64,000 bases of DNA. Origin: Aspidiotus rigidus (lineage: Eukaryota > Arthropoda > Insecta > Hemiptera > Diaspididae). The position numbers and the translations under genes were made by a program. Each line of letters opens with the position of its first letter. Positions within the stretch are counted from its first letter, which is position 1. Below, one piece after another: positions 23,801-36,562 of the stretch. The stretch is from positions 9,523,501-9,587,500 of the forward strand of contig JAVHKY010000023.1 of the NCBI GenBank assembly GCA_035079385.1, read 5' to 3'. The notes beneath the pieces are model-generated. The model saw only the letters and a program-made list of their open reading frames with translations. It ran no database searches and was not told the origin of the DNA.

Positions 23801-24179
23801 CTATTTGAAAATTTTAGTTTTCCGGTCACGCGTTTTGAATAATCTCGAAACATTGAATGACTCATTCTTTTTCCCTAACTGCAATACTATAGATTAATTG
23901 TTATACTTTACCTCCTTTCATTTTCATGCAATTATACACACATTCCGAAATCGTTATATTGTTCTGATTATTTTGACCAGGCAATTGGTAACACGTTTGC
24001 TGCCCTTGATTATTCTTTTTATTGAAGTTGATTTTTAACGAACAGAGCATGGTACATCCCTTCGATCTGGGTAGACCGTTGTTTCCCTCCCTGAAGCGGC
24101 GTTCGATTACAGACGAATTACAGAAATGCAAGCCAACTAAACCGATTAGCACAGTTAACGCAACGATGAAGGATTTCAT
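20842..24179 (-). CDS. Secreted Cys-rich protein with Ser/Thr-rich tail (gene model incomplete)
   Basis: I do not recognise the family. The first exon (24179 down to 23912) starts with a clear signal peptide (MKSFIVALTVLIGLVGLHFC). A Cys- and Asn-rich segment with CTMLCSLK, CYQLP and CVYNCMK follows, ending at a GTAAAG donor in phase 1. A middle piece near 21816-21574 (acceptor TTAG) reads NCTLKTELENKVNETEIS and has potential N-glycosylation sites. The terminal exon (21071 down to 20842, acceptor TTTCAG) reads CICQNGECIAP and ends in about 60 residues that are nearly all Ser, Thr and Pro, mucin-like, before TAA. Phases of the middle piece do not join cleanly to either neighbour, so a further exon is probably missing or the middle piece is wrong. 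The first and last exons are well supported as protein; their linkage is inferred. Confidence 0.6.
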
Positions 24180-24264
24180 TTTGAATGCGAATTTTTACGT
24201 CAAAATTGAAAAATACGAACGAAGCGCGAATAAGTAACTAAGACACTGCAACGAATTGGTTTCT

Positions 24265-24305
24265 CAAACTGATATACTTTTCGTAAACTACCGCCAATTT
24301 ATATA
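24265..24305 (-). promoter_or_regulatory. TATA box plus TCAGT initiator of the secreted-protein gene
   Basis: Read on the minus strand, TATATAAA occupies 24305-24298 and TCAGTTTG starts at 24272, placing the initiator A at 24270. The spacing from TATA to that A is about 33-35 bp. TCAGT is the usual arthropod initiator. It leaves a 5' leader of about 90 bp before the ATG at 24179. Confidence 0.6.
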
Positions 24306-25856
24306 TTTTAAGGAAATTTATCTTCCATAGACCCGCAATAAGCTGGTTGTAAAAGTTTATCGGGTTCAGTCAACAATAGTCTACTCTGATCATGAGCGGT
24401 GTCTCTGTAGCGGTCTAGAGATAATATTTGAACATCGAGCGACGATATTATGATTTTTGAAATTCTCGAAAAAAAAAGTAATTTCCTTGTTGATTTTGTA
24501 CGAGAGGGTTTTCCATTACCTCGATTCAGTTCTTGTGAGTAACCTGTATTACTATTTATCTTTGCGTCATCTAGATGGAAGCGTCGGTTGTCCTCGAAAA
24601 AAAAAAAAAAAATCAAAGGGATCATCCGCGTGCAAGATCTGATTATGAAGGAAGCGATCGGGAGGCTGAGAGTACAATCAATCTCTGCGAATGCCTATTA
24701 AAAGTGTTACAGAAACTTTATCGATTTTAACGTCGCAGCGTTCTACTTTTTGTGTGTATCTATGTATGTTCGGTTATACTACCGGGATGATGGGGAAAAA
24801 AAATAATAGGTACTATGACCGCTTTTTACTCAAGTTGGTACTTTGCTCCAAGATAGTTCAACATTCGGGTGAAGATTATTTGAAGGGGTTACCAATGATG
24901 AACTACTCACCTTTTCATAAAGATTTTATGCAATCTATAGATTTTAATTTGTCTGGAGTTTATCACGAAAAAAATAATGATAATAAAAATTGATAAGTAC
25001 CTATGGATAAATGCCTATTTTTTCTACTAATTCCTAGGTAATGTTTTTTTTTTTTTTTTCTGTACTATAGGAAAAAATCCCTTGAGAGACTTTGCATTTT
25101 CAGTTTTAGTATTCTATTAAAAATGTTGAAGTTTTTTTTCCTGATGAATTTGACATGCACATGAATTCAGTAGACGTAGGTACGCCCTGAATTCCATGTA
25201 ACGAAAATATTTTTCAAAAAATAGGGCTATTGTTGATGGAATAAGTCTCGTATTCGGGTTTGGAAATCGTGTAGGCTACACAACCCGGACGCGTTTTCGA
25301 CACTTTGGGAAATCATTGTTCGTGCCGATACGAAGGGTGAAAGAGAACGTGAATTTCACCCTTTTACGCCTGCGCCGGGTCCCTTTTTTTCCCTTCATAC
25401 GCCAAAAACAGCCCTCTCATTTTCATAAACAAGACAAGTTTTCAATGAGTATTCCGTACTACTCAGTTCACTCATAAAAATGGTACGTATTTGTAAGCTG
25501 TTCTTAAACACATGATGATTGAAAATGAAGTAAAAACGTTGATAATGTGAGCGTCATGTTTTTACGCATACCTAGTCTACATCGCGTTATTATTATAATC
25601 GCATTTCTCGAGCACACATACGTATAATCAGAATTCATTTTATAACCTCTTTCGATAACCTCAACGTCACTTCCACATCTTCGAGAAGTCACAAGAATCA
25701 CAAGAAATATTAATGTGCGCAATATTGGATGTATTCGTTTAAACCTACGTCTTCAGCTTGGTTGGAATGAATAATACAGAAAAAAATTGTCAAGTTCGTA
25801 AAATTCAACAAAATTATTGGTCGTCGGCGTTGGCACTGGTGTGATAACGACAAGAA
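24306..25856. other. Intergenic space between divergent genes; probable Bre1 promoter at its right end
   Basis: No convincing exon. Around 25240-25400 the sequence is richer in CpG than its surroundings and holds a 10-bp inverted repeat (AAGGGTGAAA ... TTTCACCCTT, about 25335-25364). This fits a promoter region for the plus-strand gene that starts at 25857. No TATA box was identified there. Confidence 0.35.
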
Positions 25857-28800
25857 ATGGCTGGTTTGGACCTGGAAAATAAAGAGTTGAGAACAGAAAA
25901 TAAAGACCTAGCAGCGGTGAGTTGTAAAACTATAGCCTATGTGGTTCAAGAGATAGCGAGTCTATGTGTAAATTTATGTTTATTCTTCTTTGCCTATCGA
26001 TACTAATCAAGCAAGTGGAAAAAGTCAGAAAAACCGAAGGAAATCTTCTTGATCGAATTACGCATTTAGAAGAAAAACAATCTGAGGATGATGTCACTCT
26101 ATGCGGAATCAATCGATATTGGAGAATATTCGACGAAAATTGCAGACTCTTTGCCAAACAATTCGACGTGGACGACGAAAGTCTGACATTATTCGACAAA
26201 TGTGAGTAATAGGTATACCTAATCTGAGCCTCAACCTTCAGGAATGAGCTTTCATGTTGGTTCGAATTACTGCGAGAAATCATTCAGATCTTCTGAGTCT
26301 GAATGGACGGCGTGTGCACAAGTAGGCCTAAACACGGAAAACAATCAGCACTCGAATCTAGATTAGAGCTATAGGCTACTGCTACATCTTGAAGTCTCAT
26401 ATGAGTCATCCTTGGAGTTCCCTGTCGCTCCATTCTGGGTGCCAGTCTATTTCGATTTACAATTAGTACGTAGAAAGATACATCTTATTAGAACTTATTT
26501 TACTTCAGAAGTCCTAGCTACGATTGGTTTCATTTCATTCCGTGGTAGAGAAACGAGCATTCTTCAAAGTCATTGTAGGCTGAGACGATACCCTTTACAA
26601 GTACTACGGAAGAAAGATGAAAACCTACCTTGTACTCCATATAATCACCTTTAAATCGTTCACTTCTCGAACAATATCTTGAGTTCCTTCATTGAATGAG
26701 AGAATAGGTTCTGTACGAATCATCTCAAATTGAAAAGTTCTTTATTTAGCCACATTTTCTGCTTTTAAGAGCTTGATGGCTGGAATCATCGGCATTTTGT
26801 TCCATATTTATTACTACTATCTACCGTCTTTCTTTCAAATTCAGCTTTGATGTGGTTCCATGACGTCATACCGAGCAGAAGTCCTGCAAAATGAAAATCA
26901 ATGGGAAGAGACTTCTTTCAGCCTCAACTAAGTGGGTCAGTTTCATGAACTGGAAAATTTACCAGTGTTTGAAAATAAAACTTAGATAAAGAAAAAGACC
27001 CTTGTTAAAGGAAACTGTGTCTTGGAAATGTGGGGTATCATATTATGTATTAAACGTTTTTTGACGGCAGTGCCGAACAAATTCCTGTTTCATTTTGTGA
27101 AAAATTATTAATTTGAAAGCAAGTCATTACAATCACATTTTGTCTAGAAAACATTAACTACGTTCCTCCTATTGCGCTATCTGCATAAATACATCGCCAT
27201 TTTGCTAATCTTATGTGAAACTGAAAGACACAATAAATAATCAGTCGCTGTTAGGTAGTAATTAATCATACGTACGATTATGTCAAGGCTTCATAAGGCG
27301 CCTTGAACAATGAACCAACAATTGATAGAATTGAAAAAATAACTTCGTTTCATCGTCTTACTACGTAGCTACCTATAAGATCTTGAAGAGAAGATAAGAC
27401 TTTCATTCCACAATGCGAGTTTTATTACGACCTATTTTACTAGACTGATAAGCTAGCAGCCTAGACTAATAGTGATGATACGATGATAGGCTGCACACAG
27501 ATAATTAATGGAGGATTTAGATGGAACTGTCCGTTTGCCTCAGCACTTTTCGTAATCTGATAAATTCATACATCACAATGAAGAAAATCGGATGTTCTCA
27601 TTCAGGTTAGGTTTCCTTCAGTTGGGAGAATGTCAAAATAATACTGGACCACGAAAAATAGGTAATCTTAATCCCATAATCATGTGACCTAGTACGACAA
27701 AATCAGATACGGTGAGTAAGTCTGATAGACAATAGTGGGTTCTGTTGAATCAGCTCACATAAGAATGCACTCTAGTATAGGTAATGAAATATTGTTTTGT
27801 CTTGTAGTTGTCATTTTCGAAAGCTACAAGATGATTCGATATGAGTCAGAATTGAGCTGGAAAGTAAAATACTTAGTGGGGGAAAGTTTTCATCATTTAA
27901 CAGGGTAAAGTAGACCTAAGTTTCTCGGTATTTATACCTGATAGAGGATGACAAAATTAAATATTATACACTCGTAGGCCTATTTCGAGAAATTGGAGAC
28001 AACTTAGGGCCCATTTCAATACCTACGTAGATCCAAGCAATGACGAATTATAGCAAACTCACCTCATCTGAGGCCACGTAGTCAATTATCTCGGTAATTT
28101 CTTTACTCGTAGATCGATACAATTCTTAGGTATTCAATCTTTTTCCCTTGCACATTCCATTACGATTTTTTTTTTTCTATACAGTGGACGACAATGCCAA
28201 CTCCTTTCTCGTTCAATTATCAACATGGGATTTGGAAGAACTAAAAGAAAAACTCGAGAGGCGAGTGCAGAATTCCAAGCAGACGATGGAAAAAATGATC
28301 TCTTCTTTACAAGCGCTGTTATTGAGAACCAATCGATTGCAGTCTTTAGCAAATTTTGATGGTGAGTGTTGGAAAATCTTTGTAGTGCGTTTGCCCTTTT
28401 TAGCCAAACCCAACCAAGCGACATGATATAACAATCTAAAGAAATGGAGAAAAATGTTCCTTTACTATAAGCGAAGATTCTCCTTTTCCCCAGATCGTTG
28501 TTGGATTTGGCTAAAAAGGGTCCAGATGATAATATTGAATAGAGCTTTGGCGGAAAATGAAGAGGAGAGTAAATTTTAAAAATCTTTCATAAAATGTGAT
28601 TCTGACCGAGAGTAAGTGACTCTCGGAAACACGTGAGTTGTCGGTTATGCCTTCTGTAAATGACATTTCGGCACAATTTCAACTCTTGATGAGGAGTAGG
28701 ATTAGTCTCAATCTCGTCACTAATTTTGCATAATTCTAGATCTGAATGTAAATGAGTATCGCGGCGCAAATAAATCATCAAAACACAAATTTCTCTTTTT

Positions 28801-31800
28801 TTTTTGGAAAGTGAAGAATTATTCCATAACCTTTAAGTATCGGGGAAACTGCTTTATATAGGGAGGAGGATGTTCGGTATGTACCATCCGCTGTTCTTCA
28901 GGCAAATTGAGTTTCAAGAAGAGTAGGAACTATTTGGGTTTTTCGGGAACCCATTTAAAAAAATTCGATCTCCGACTTATAAATATGAGCAAAGATTGGG
29001 GGGAGGGGGAAACCTAGAAAAATTCCAACTATCGAGTCATATATGTCAGGAAATTTGAAGCAGGGCTTGTCCGGGAAAGAGTCTCTGAAACTTGACCGCG
29101 ACCCACTTCAGAGACTTATATACTTGAGAAGAGTGGAAGAGTAGTTTTTAGAGGCAGCGATGTAAGTATGAGAGAAGGTGTTTGAAACTTTCGAAAATTT
29201 TTCAGGCAGTTGAGATTGCCATTGTAAGACTAGAAAGAAGAACCCGCCCCTCCTCCTCCTTTCAAGATTTCAACGTAAGCACGCTCCTGTTTGTGAAAAA
29301 AATTGAATAATATACATATTAAACGAAGCAATATTTGATAGCAAGCTCTAACTTATAGGTATTTAAAATTTAGAATTACGTAAAATTTTATTCACTCATC
29401 TTGACTGATTAAAATAAGTATTTTTTTTATTTCAGCCCATCTGAGTTCGGACGACGTCGCCATTATTCAAAAATTCATGAAAACTAGGAACAGAATAATT
29501 TCTTTGCAGAAAAGTTACTTCATCTTGAATTTAAGAGTAAGTCTTCCAGACAAAATATGTAACTTGAAAAGAGAGTTTTCTGCAATAATATCTAGATGAA
29601 TTTTAAAATCAACAAATATTATTTTGTTTTTTCAGTTACAAAGTAAACACGATATTCTAAACATCAAAGAAACCAGAAATGATGAACTTCGAAATCGAGT
29701 CGATAACTTGAAGTACCAGAATACGAAAACGAAGGCGATTACCGACAGATTAGAACATAATCTAGCGGAATTATTGGATAAGATAAAGCAACCAGATACG
29801 TCTCCTGCAGTTGATCTCGAATCCGAAACTGCTAAAAATGAAGGAGAAGATAGTTCTTCCAAGACAGAAGAATCCTCGCTGATTAATGATAAGGTAATTC
29901 AATTTTTAAATGTCGAGAGGGGACATACCTCCCCCCCCCCAAAAAAAAAAAACAAAAACAACAGAAAATCTGTGATTTCGAAGAAAATTATTCCCCCTCC
30001 CCAAGTGATCGTCTAAATGCGCGCATACTATGCGCGCTGGTATTAAGTGCATTCGTTTCAAATATTTTCACTGGCCAAAGGTACTAAGTGCATTAGTTTC
30101 AAATGAAGAGCTTATTTTCAAAAGTCAGTAAATCATTTTTTCTGTTTTTTCACAAATCGCGAAAAACTGTTTCACAATTGACTATTAAGGTTACAGCCAC
30201 CAGCAATAACTCGTTGGAGAGGTATAATGACGAGCAGGTTACTAATTTCCAAGAAAATTCTTCACCAGACATCCGATAGAGGTCGCTCCCATTTAACTTC
30301 GCCTTAACTTACATGTAATTTTTATTGCGTTTTGACGGGAAATCGAGTTTCTACTCGCCAAAACTCACTTTTATATTGCGTTTTGAACAAATACGATTAG
30401 TGCATCGGATTCCCCGTTGGAAAAACATATAGAAACAACTTCTAACTCATTTTTGAAAAATGTCATATATAGGGCTTTTCCATGTCAGCGCATTGCATAC
30501 ATATTCTCCTACGTGTTATCGAAATGGTAGTATTTCTAATAACATTGCTCTTATGGCAAACTACTCCACAATGAAAATGAGTATGCAATCCAGCAACACC
30601 TATAAGTGCAATGTTAGAAATACTACCATTTCGATAACACGTAGGAGAATACGTATGCAATGCGCCGACATGGAAAAGCCCTATTGACTTTTGAAAATAA
30701 GCTCTTCAAATAAATCCCGTCCGCAAGCCAAAGGTGATGAGTGCGTACACGATCCAAGAAATGACGGATTTATGATCTATAGTAAATTGTGAAAAAAATT
30801 CATTTTACATCTCACCCGGGATCCTGAATGTTGACAGTTTAAATTACAATCCTTAAATTGAAAATTGGAGCGATGTGAAGGCCACAGGAAGCGTGAAACT
30901 TATGTGAAACCTACAAAAAACTTTAAAACGCTCTTCTGTAAAATCATTTTTTGTTACTTACGTAAAGTGTGCATGAGTCCATCGATTTGTCAATGATGTG
31001 TCTCCTTGGAATTATTTGCTCCATGGAATGTAATGAATAAAAAATCGGGGCACTATAACAGTCTTGAAATTCTTTCTCAATTTCTGACGGGAGCGGTCAA
31101 CTTTTATCTTCCAGATATACTCGTACTTATCTTAGAAATATATATTTCTCGTATGATTCCAAAAATTTTTCTTGTGTCCAGACTCACGAGCTAGAAGCAC
31201 AAATTAACGAACAAAAAAGACTGTCAGAGAAATATCTGAGTGAACTTCAAGAGTTGAATCACAAGAGGCTCGAAGCAACAAAGCAATGCGAAATATTGAG
31301 AACCGATGTGAGTACAGAGTCAATAGGTACACGTTTTGACTAATTATTCATTTTGAAAAACTTCGTGCGTACTTTTTCCAGATGAAACAGTTACCAGAAT
31401 CCCTTATTTCGAAAACTGAAAAGTTTCAGCACCTTCAATCCTTGTTTTCCATTTTGTATAATGAAGCGACTCAACTACGTCAGAGTTGGGAAGAAGTCCA
31501 GAAACAAATGCATTTATTGGAATCCACTTTCAACACAGCTCAAGAAACGGCTGAGGTGATAAATATAATTATGAATACGAAACAATTTCTCTACAAAAAT
31601 ATCTAGATTACCTACGAATGAATAATTCATTCCCGAGGTACCTAACCTGTAAAAATTATTCCAATATTTTACAGAGAGATTGTCTCATTCAGCAGAAAAA
31701 TCTTCGTCAAGAATTAATTAAGTTAGATGACATAAACGGTCAAATACGTCGCGAATCTCAACGGTTGAAAATGGAGCTGGAGCAGTCTATAGCGGAAAAT

Positions 31801-34800
31801 AATCTATTCGGATCTCTAAATTCGGAAATGAAAAAACTCATGAGCTCGATGTTGGATTACTGCAAACAGCACGAAAGCGATATCAAACGATACAAACGAA
31901 AGCACGAAGAGATCGAGGAAGATATACGTTTCTCAAAAGCGATGCCACCGGTCAAATTAAAACGCGATAAATTGATGCAACTCGTTCTTTACAGAGATTA
32001 TCAAAGAAAACGGCCGAAAGAACGAGAGGTTCCCAGAGATAGAATGAAAACGCTGCCACCTTTAAAAGACTCTAGAGGTTTCCACATTAATGGTTCCAAA
32101 GATATGACGGAAACTAAAAATGTTTGCAGTAAGCTCCAGACGGGCTCAACTCAAGCGGACACATCTCACGCTTTCAAAGATCCTCGAGATCCATTATATA
32201 AGGAATTTTTACATCCTAAGGAGACCTTTAAGGATTTGATGACGCCGAAGGAGTTATCGCACTGCAGAGATATCTCGAAACCAGACAAGAAGATGATATA
32301 TTCTAAGGAAGTCTTGAGGTCGAAGGAGTTGTTGAAGGAGAGGTATTTGCGAGATTGCAGTAAGATGAAGATGAAAGAAATGCCGCAGCCGCTTCCACTC
32401 GAGAGTCAAGTCCATGATGAACAACTTGATGCAAGTAAAAATGGGTTGAAGAATTCGATAAGAAAGGTGTCAAACGAGGTAAATAAGCTTCACGTTATAA
32501 AAAAACCGACCGGCTAGTTTTAAATCTCTTGTTCTCTTTCTTTCTTATGCTACAAAATTTCGAAAACAAGAAATAATTCCGGAAGGATTTTCCTCTTTTT
32601 ACGTCTTTTTTTCTTTCTGTATGGGCGGCAAATTTCCGATAGGCGAGGAACAGGGCACATCTTGATCCGTCAAGCTGTCTTCTTGTAATAAAAGAAAATT
32701 GTAAATTGGTGATAGGCTTCAAAAACATTATGCTGAGACAAAGGATAAAAATAAAACGAAAGAAAAATATCAGAAAGTTTTTATTGTGGTCACGACCATG
32801 AGGAGGTGACAAGCCACCAAGTTATGATTCAAATTTTCCGGAATTGTCGATGTAATATATCACGATTTTTTTTTTTTTTTTTTTTTTTTCTATGAATTTT
32901 CAGAGTATAGTAAATTTGGATTCCGATGACTCTGGGCACGATGAACCGAAAATTAGTAAATTGGAGGAACACAAACCCTTGAAAGATGCGTCGCAAGAGG
33001 ACGGCGGTGAAGTTGCTTCCAGTCAAGAGAATCAAAACTCGAGCATCGAAATCAAAGATCAAGCCGACATAAAAAAGACTTCGCCTCCTTCCAAACGAGA
33101 CACTGCGATTCGAAAACTCAAATATCAACTCAAGTGAGCTCTCTACCTACCTTCTATTCAAATTTGTTTCTTGCTTATTTTTTTGTAAAATGGAACGAGT
33201 CCTCAATGGAATGCCATTGCATATAGTCAATCCCGAAGCCTAGAATTTGTGATTAGAATACCTACCTATTGACAAAATTATCAGATCAAAAATTTTCAGG
33301 GTCTTTAGCCTGATGACCTGAATTGAAAATGACTCAGTGAGGCCAATTTTGAGTTTTAGACTTTTCAGCCCTTTATCTTCGCTCCCCAACTATGACTCGG
33401 TCATTTCTTTTTCTTCTTCTTCTGGAGATTTCTGTTGATAAAAGTTGTTCCTTCCTCTAGATTTTCACGTTGAGGGGGAGGGACTATACTTTTAATTTGT
33501 CTATTTTATGAACACCGACCAACTTTCTGGACTGTTCGTATGCAAGTTTTTGAAGGAAGCGTGCCTCTCTTCCCTTTAATTTGTCGCTTTTTGTGTATGG
33601 ATGGAAAAAATTCCCACACTTTCCTTTCTAACTGGTTAAAAGATTATTTAGGACATCTAGAAAAATTAATTACCTCACCGCTGACCTTATTCGTTATTGA
33701 TTCAAAAAGCAAGATGTAAGTACTAAACTTTATTACCAAATTCTTTCAGAAAAATAGAGGATGAGAAGAAAGATTTGAATTTATTGCTCGGCATGTACAA
33801 GAATATGAATCAAACGGATGAAGAGAAAGTTCAGTTGATGGTATCGGAACAGAAGTTGAAATGTGAACTTGAAGAAGTCAAAAAACAAATGCGTCGCATT
33901 GAGGTAAATGATTTATTGATACAGAGTTGGCATGCTTATTAGTCCGTTTAGAAAAAAAGTTTCAAAGTCTGTAGCCCTAGTCTTATTTCTGTACATTAAT
34001 TTTCATTCGGTCATGTTTCCTTGTGCCGAGATTTACTCTGATTTCATAGTATTCATCTTTTGTGAATTTAAATTTTTAATCAAAATAGAACACCGACCAA
34101 GCCCAGCAAAATCCCGACCTTCCGAAATACCCTTTCCCCTTCTTTCTCGTCGGTCTTTGTCGTCCTTTAAAATTTTTCATCTTGTCAGAACTGAATGAGA
34201 GTACAAACAGGCCTACGATGACGTCATTGAAAGTCGTCCTGGGACCCTAATGCTCAGTTTACCAAATTAAAAATTGGGCTGAATTATCAATTATGAGCCA
34301 GTGAATTTTTCCCCACTCCGATGGAGCTAAGAAAATTCCTCAAAATCTCGGAAAATTATGCTTTAAGCGTTCATAACAAATTCTTACTAATACCAAAATA
34401 AATTTTATTGGTTGCAGGAAAGTAGGTGTGATGATCGTAAGGATTTGGTCGACGAGGTTATGGCTCGAAAGATCAAATATTTGCTCGCTAAGAGGCGAAG
34501 ATTAAACAAGAAAATCGAAGAAGCGAAAGACGTAAGTAAATTAATGTTTTCAAACTGGTACCTAAGTAATACTATTTCCGATGTACGCGCAAATGTGAAA
34601 ATCCTTTAATTACAGTCTCTATTGTGCGGAGAGATGGAAATTACTGGACAAGTTTGGGATGAACTACAAGCCCAAAACACCAGGCTACACCAACTGCTAC
34701 GTGAAAAAGATGAAGAGAATTTGAAACTTATGACCGAGCGGGTAAAATCGAATCAACATTATAATATCGCGAAAGAAGACAACGAGGATATGACTCAGAA

Positions 34801-36528
34801 AGTGAGTACATACGAGTATACCGTGTGGGTAACAAAAAATTTATTGTATATTGACGAGCGTTAATCTGAATTCGACAAAAAATGGGACACGAAGGTTGAC
34901 GTACTTACGATATACCTCACCGAATATTTATACGACTTCGATCCCGTTTTAAATAATTATTTGAACTGTATCAGTCAATTGTTGATATTTGTTTTAGATA
35001 AAGGTAAATAACGAGAAAATCGAAATGAAAAGTGAAATCATTCAAAAGATGGAAGAAAGAGAATTGGCTTATCGAAATAGGTTAGCGTTCTTAGAGCACG
35101 AGTTGGTTTCACGTAGGAAAGCAGCCGAAAATCATAAACGCAAAGCGATCGATAATGCTCAAACGGCTTCCAATTTAAAACGTCAAATAGGTAATTAACC
35201 GCACTAATTACATAATTAAGTTCACTCGGAAAAAGAAAGAGCGCTCACTGCGAGGTAATTAGTGAAAAACGTTATACAGGAGAAAATAGACTGATTTTAG
35301 GCGGATTAGGGTCTTCTAATAAATGAATTGTCGCGAATGATGTCCCGGGTGGATTCATCCACGTGCGGTGGTACTCGACAACAAGTTAGGTAAACTCGAT
35401 GCTATTTGTATATTCCCCAGACCACCAAGTACGTTCGTGCGACAGCTTTGGCGTCTTTTTGTAGCATCTTGCTACGTATTTAATGTAGCAAAATTATACG
35501 AATCAAAGACTGAGTTAAATCAAAGTCAGATAACTCATTTGAGTCCTATCGTTGGCCTGAGACAGCTGGAAAGTTCCATCCCTGTAGGAAAATAGAATGG
35601 TCAATAAAAGCTAATTTACAATTTGGAAATAGGTTCGTGGAATTGTATGGGCGTCATTAATGTTTGTGTCTATAAGGATATATCCTCTTATGTATTTAGT
35701 TTGTGTGGAACTATGAGATTTTGACTTAGAGTTCAGGTAGCTAAATTCTCCTGATGATCGTATATCACTGCTGACGTGGTTATGGCTCAATGAGAGTAGA
35801 TTGAAAGCCCGAAACCGGCTGGTCCAGTTCCTTGGCTGGTTTTTCTTGCAGTACTGATGAATCCTGTCCGAGACATTCCATCTAACCAGTATTTTTATGC
35901 ATGATGAACATTCTCTGGATGCTAACCAATTGCACCCTCTGACTGAATGCTTTGGCTTGAAACATTTGAAAAACTGAACTACGCCTCGCTCTTGATTGTC
36001 TGATCCTCCGACAGTAGATAATTTTCGCGGTTGAGAGTTCGTCGTGATCGGACTATCATTTTGTTTACTCTGTTTTCCGACGCCGAGGCGCATTGGGCTC
36101 GCATATCCTCTAGACCACCAGTTTGTTACTTGATTTTGAAATAAATTTTTTAGGAAATTCTTCAGAACTTCCAACGAACACTCGAATTGAGCCCCTTGAT
36201 ATTCTATCCTTTTAATGTGAAGCTGCACAATCTTAGTTAATTTTAATTGTATCAGAAACGTCACTCTGGTCTCGCTGTGTCTCAGTAGAGCTTTCCCTTT
36301 TCAATTTATTTATATCTCACTGCGAGAAAAAATTCAAGAATCGCAAATTATGCTGCAAAACGTGATCAAAAAATATTTTTGGCAAGAAACCCGCTATTGT
36401 TTTTTTTTTTTTAGGAGAAAGAGAATTAGGGCATTATAATAAAACGTACGCGTCTGACATGTGTGACATCATCAATGACCTTGACCTACTTTAGATACCC
36501 TGAAATATAAACAGGGGACCTGTTTCAT

Positions 36529-36562
<34 letters not shown>

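Noticed and set aside
24308..24625. 105-codon minus-strand frame upstream of the secreted gene
   Set aside because: It spans the promoter flank and a poly-A run, and its composition and lack of domain point to chance.
30460..30687. Two mirror-image open frames (both containing HTYSPTCYRNGSI)
   Set aside because: They are the two arms of one palindrome read on each strand.
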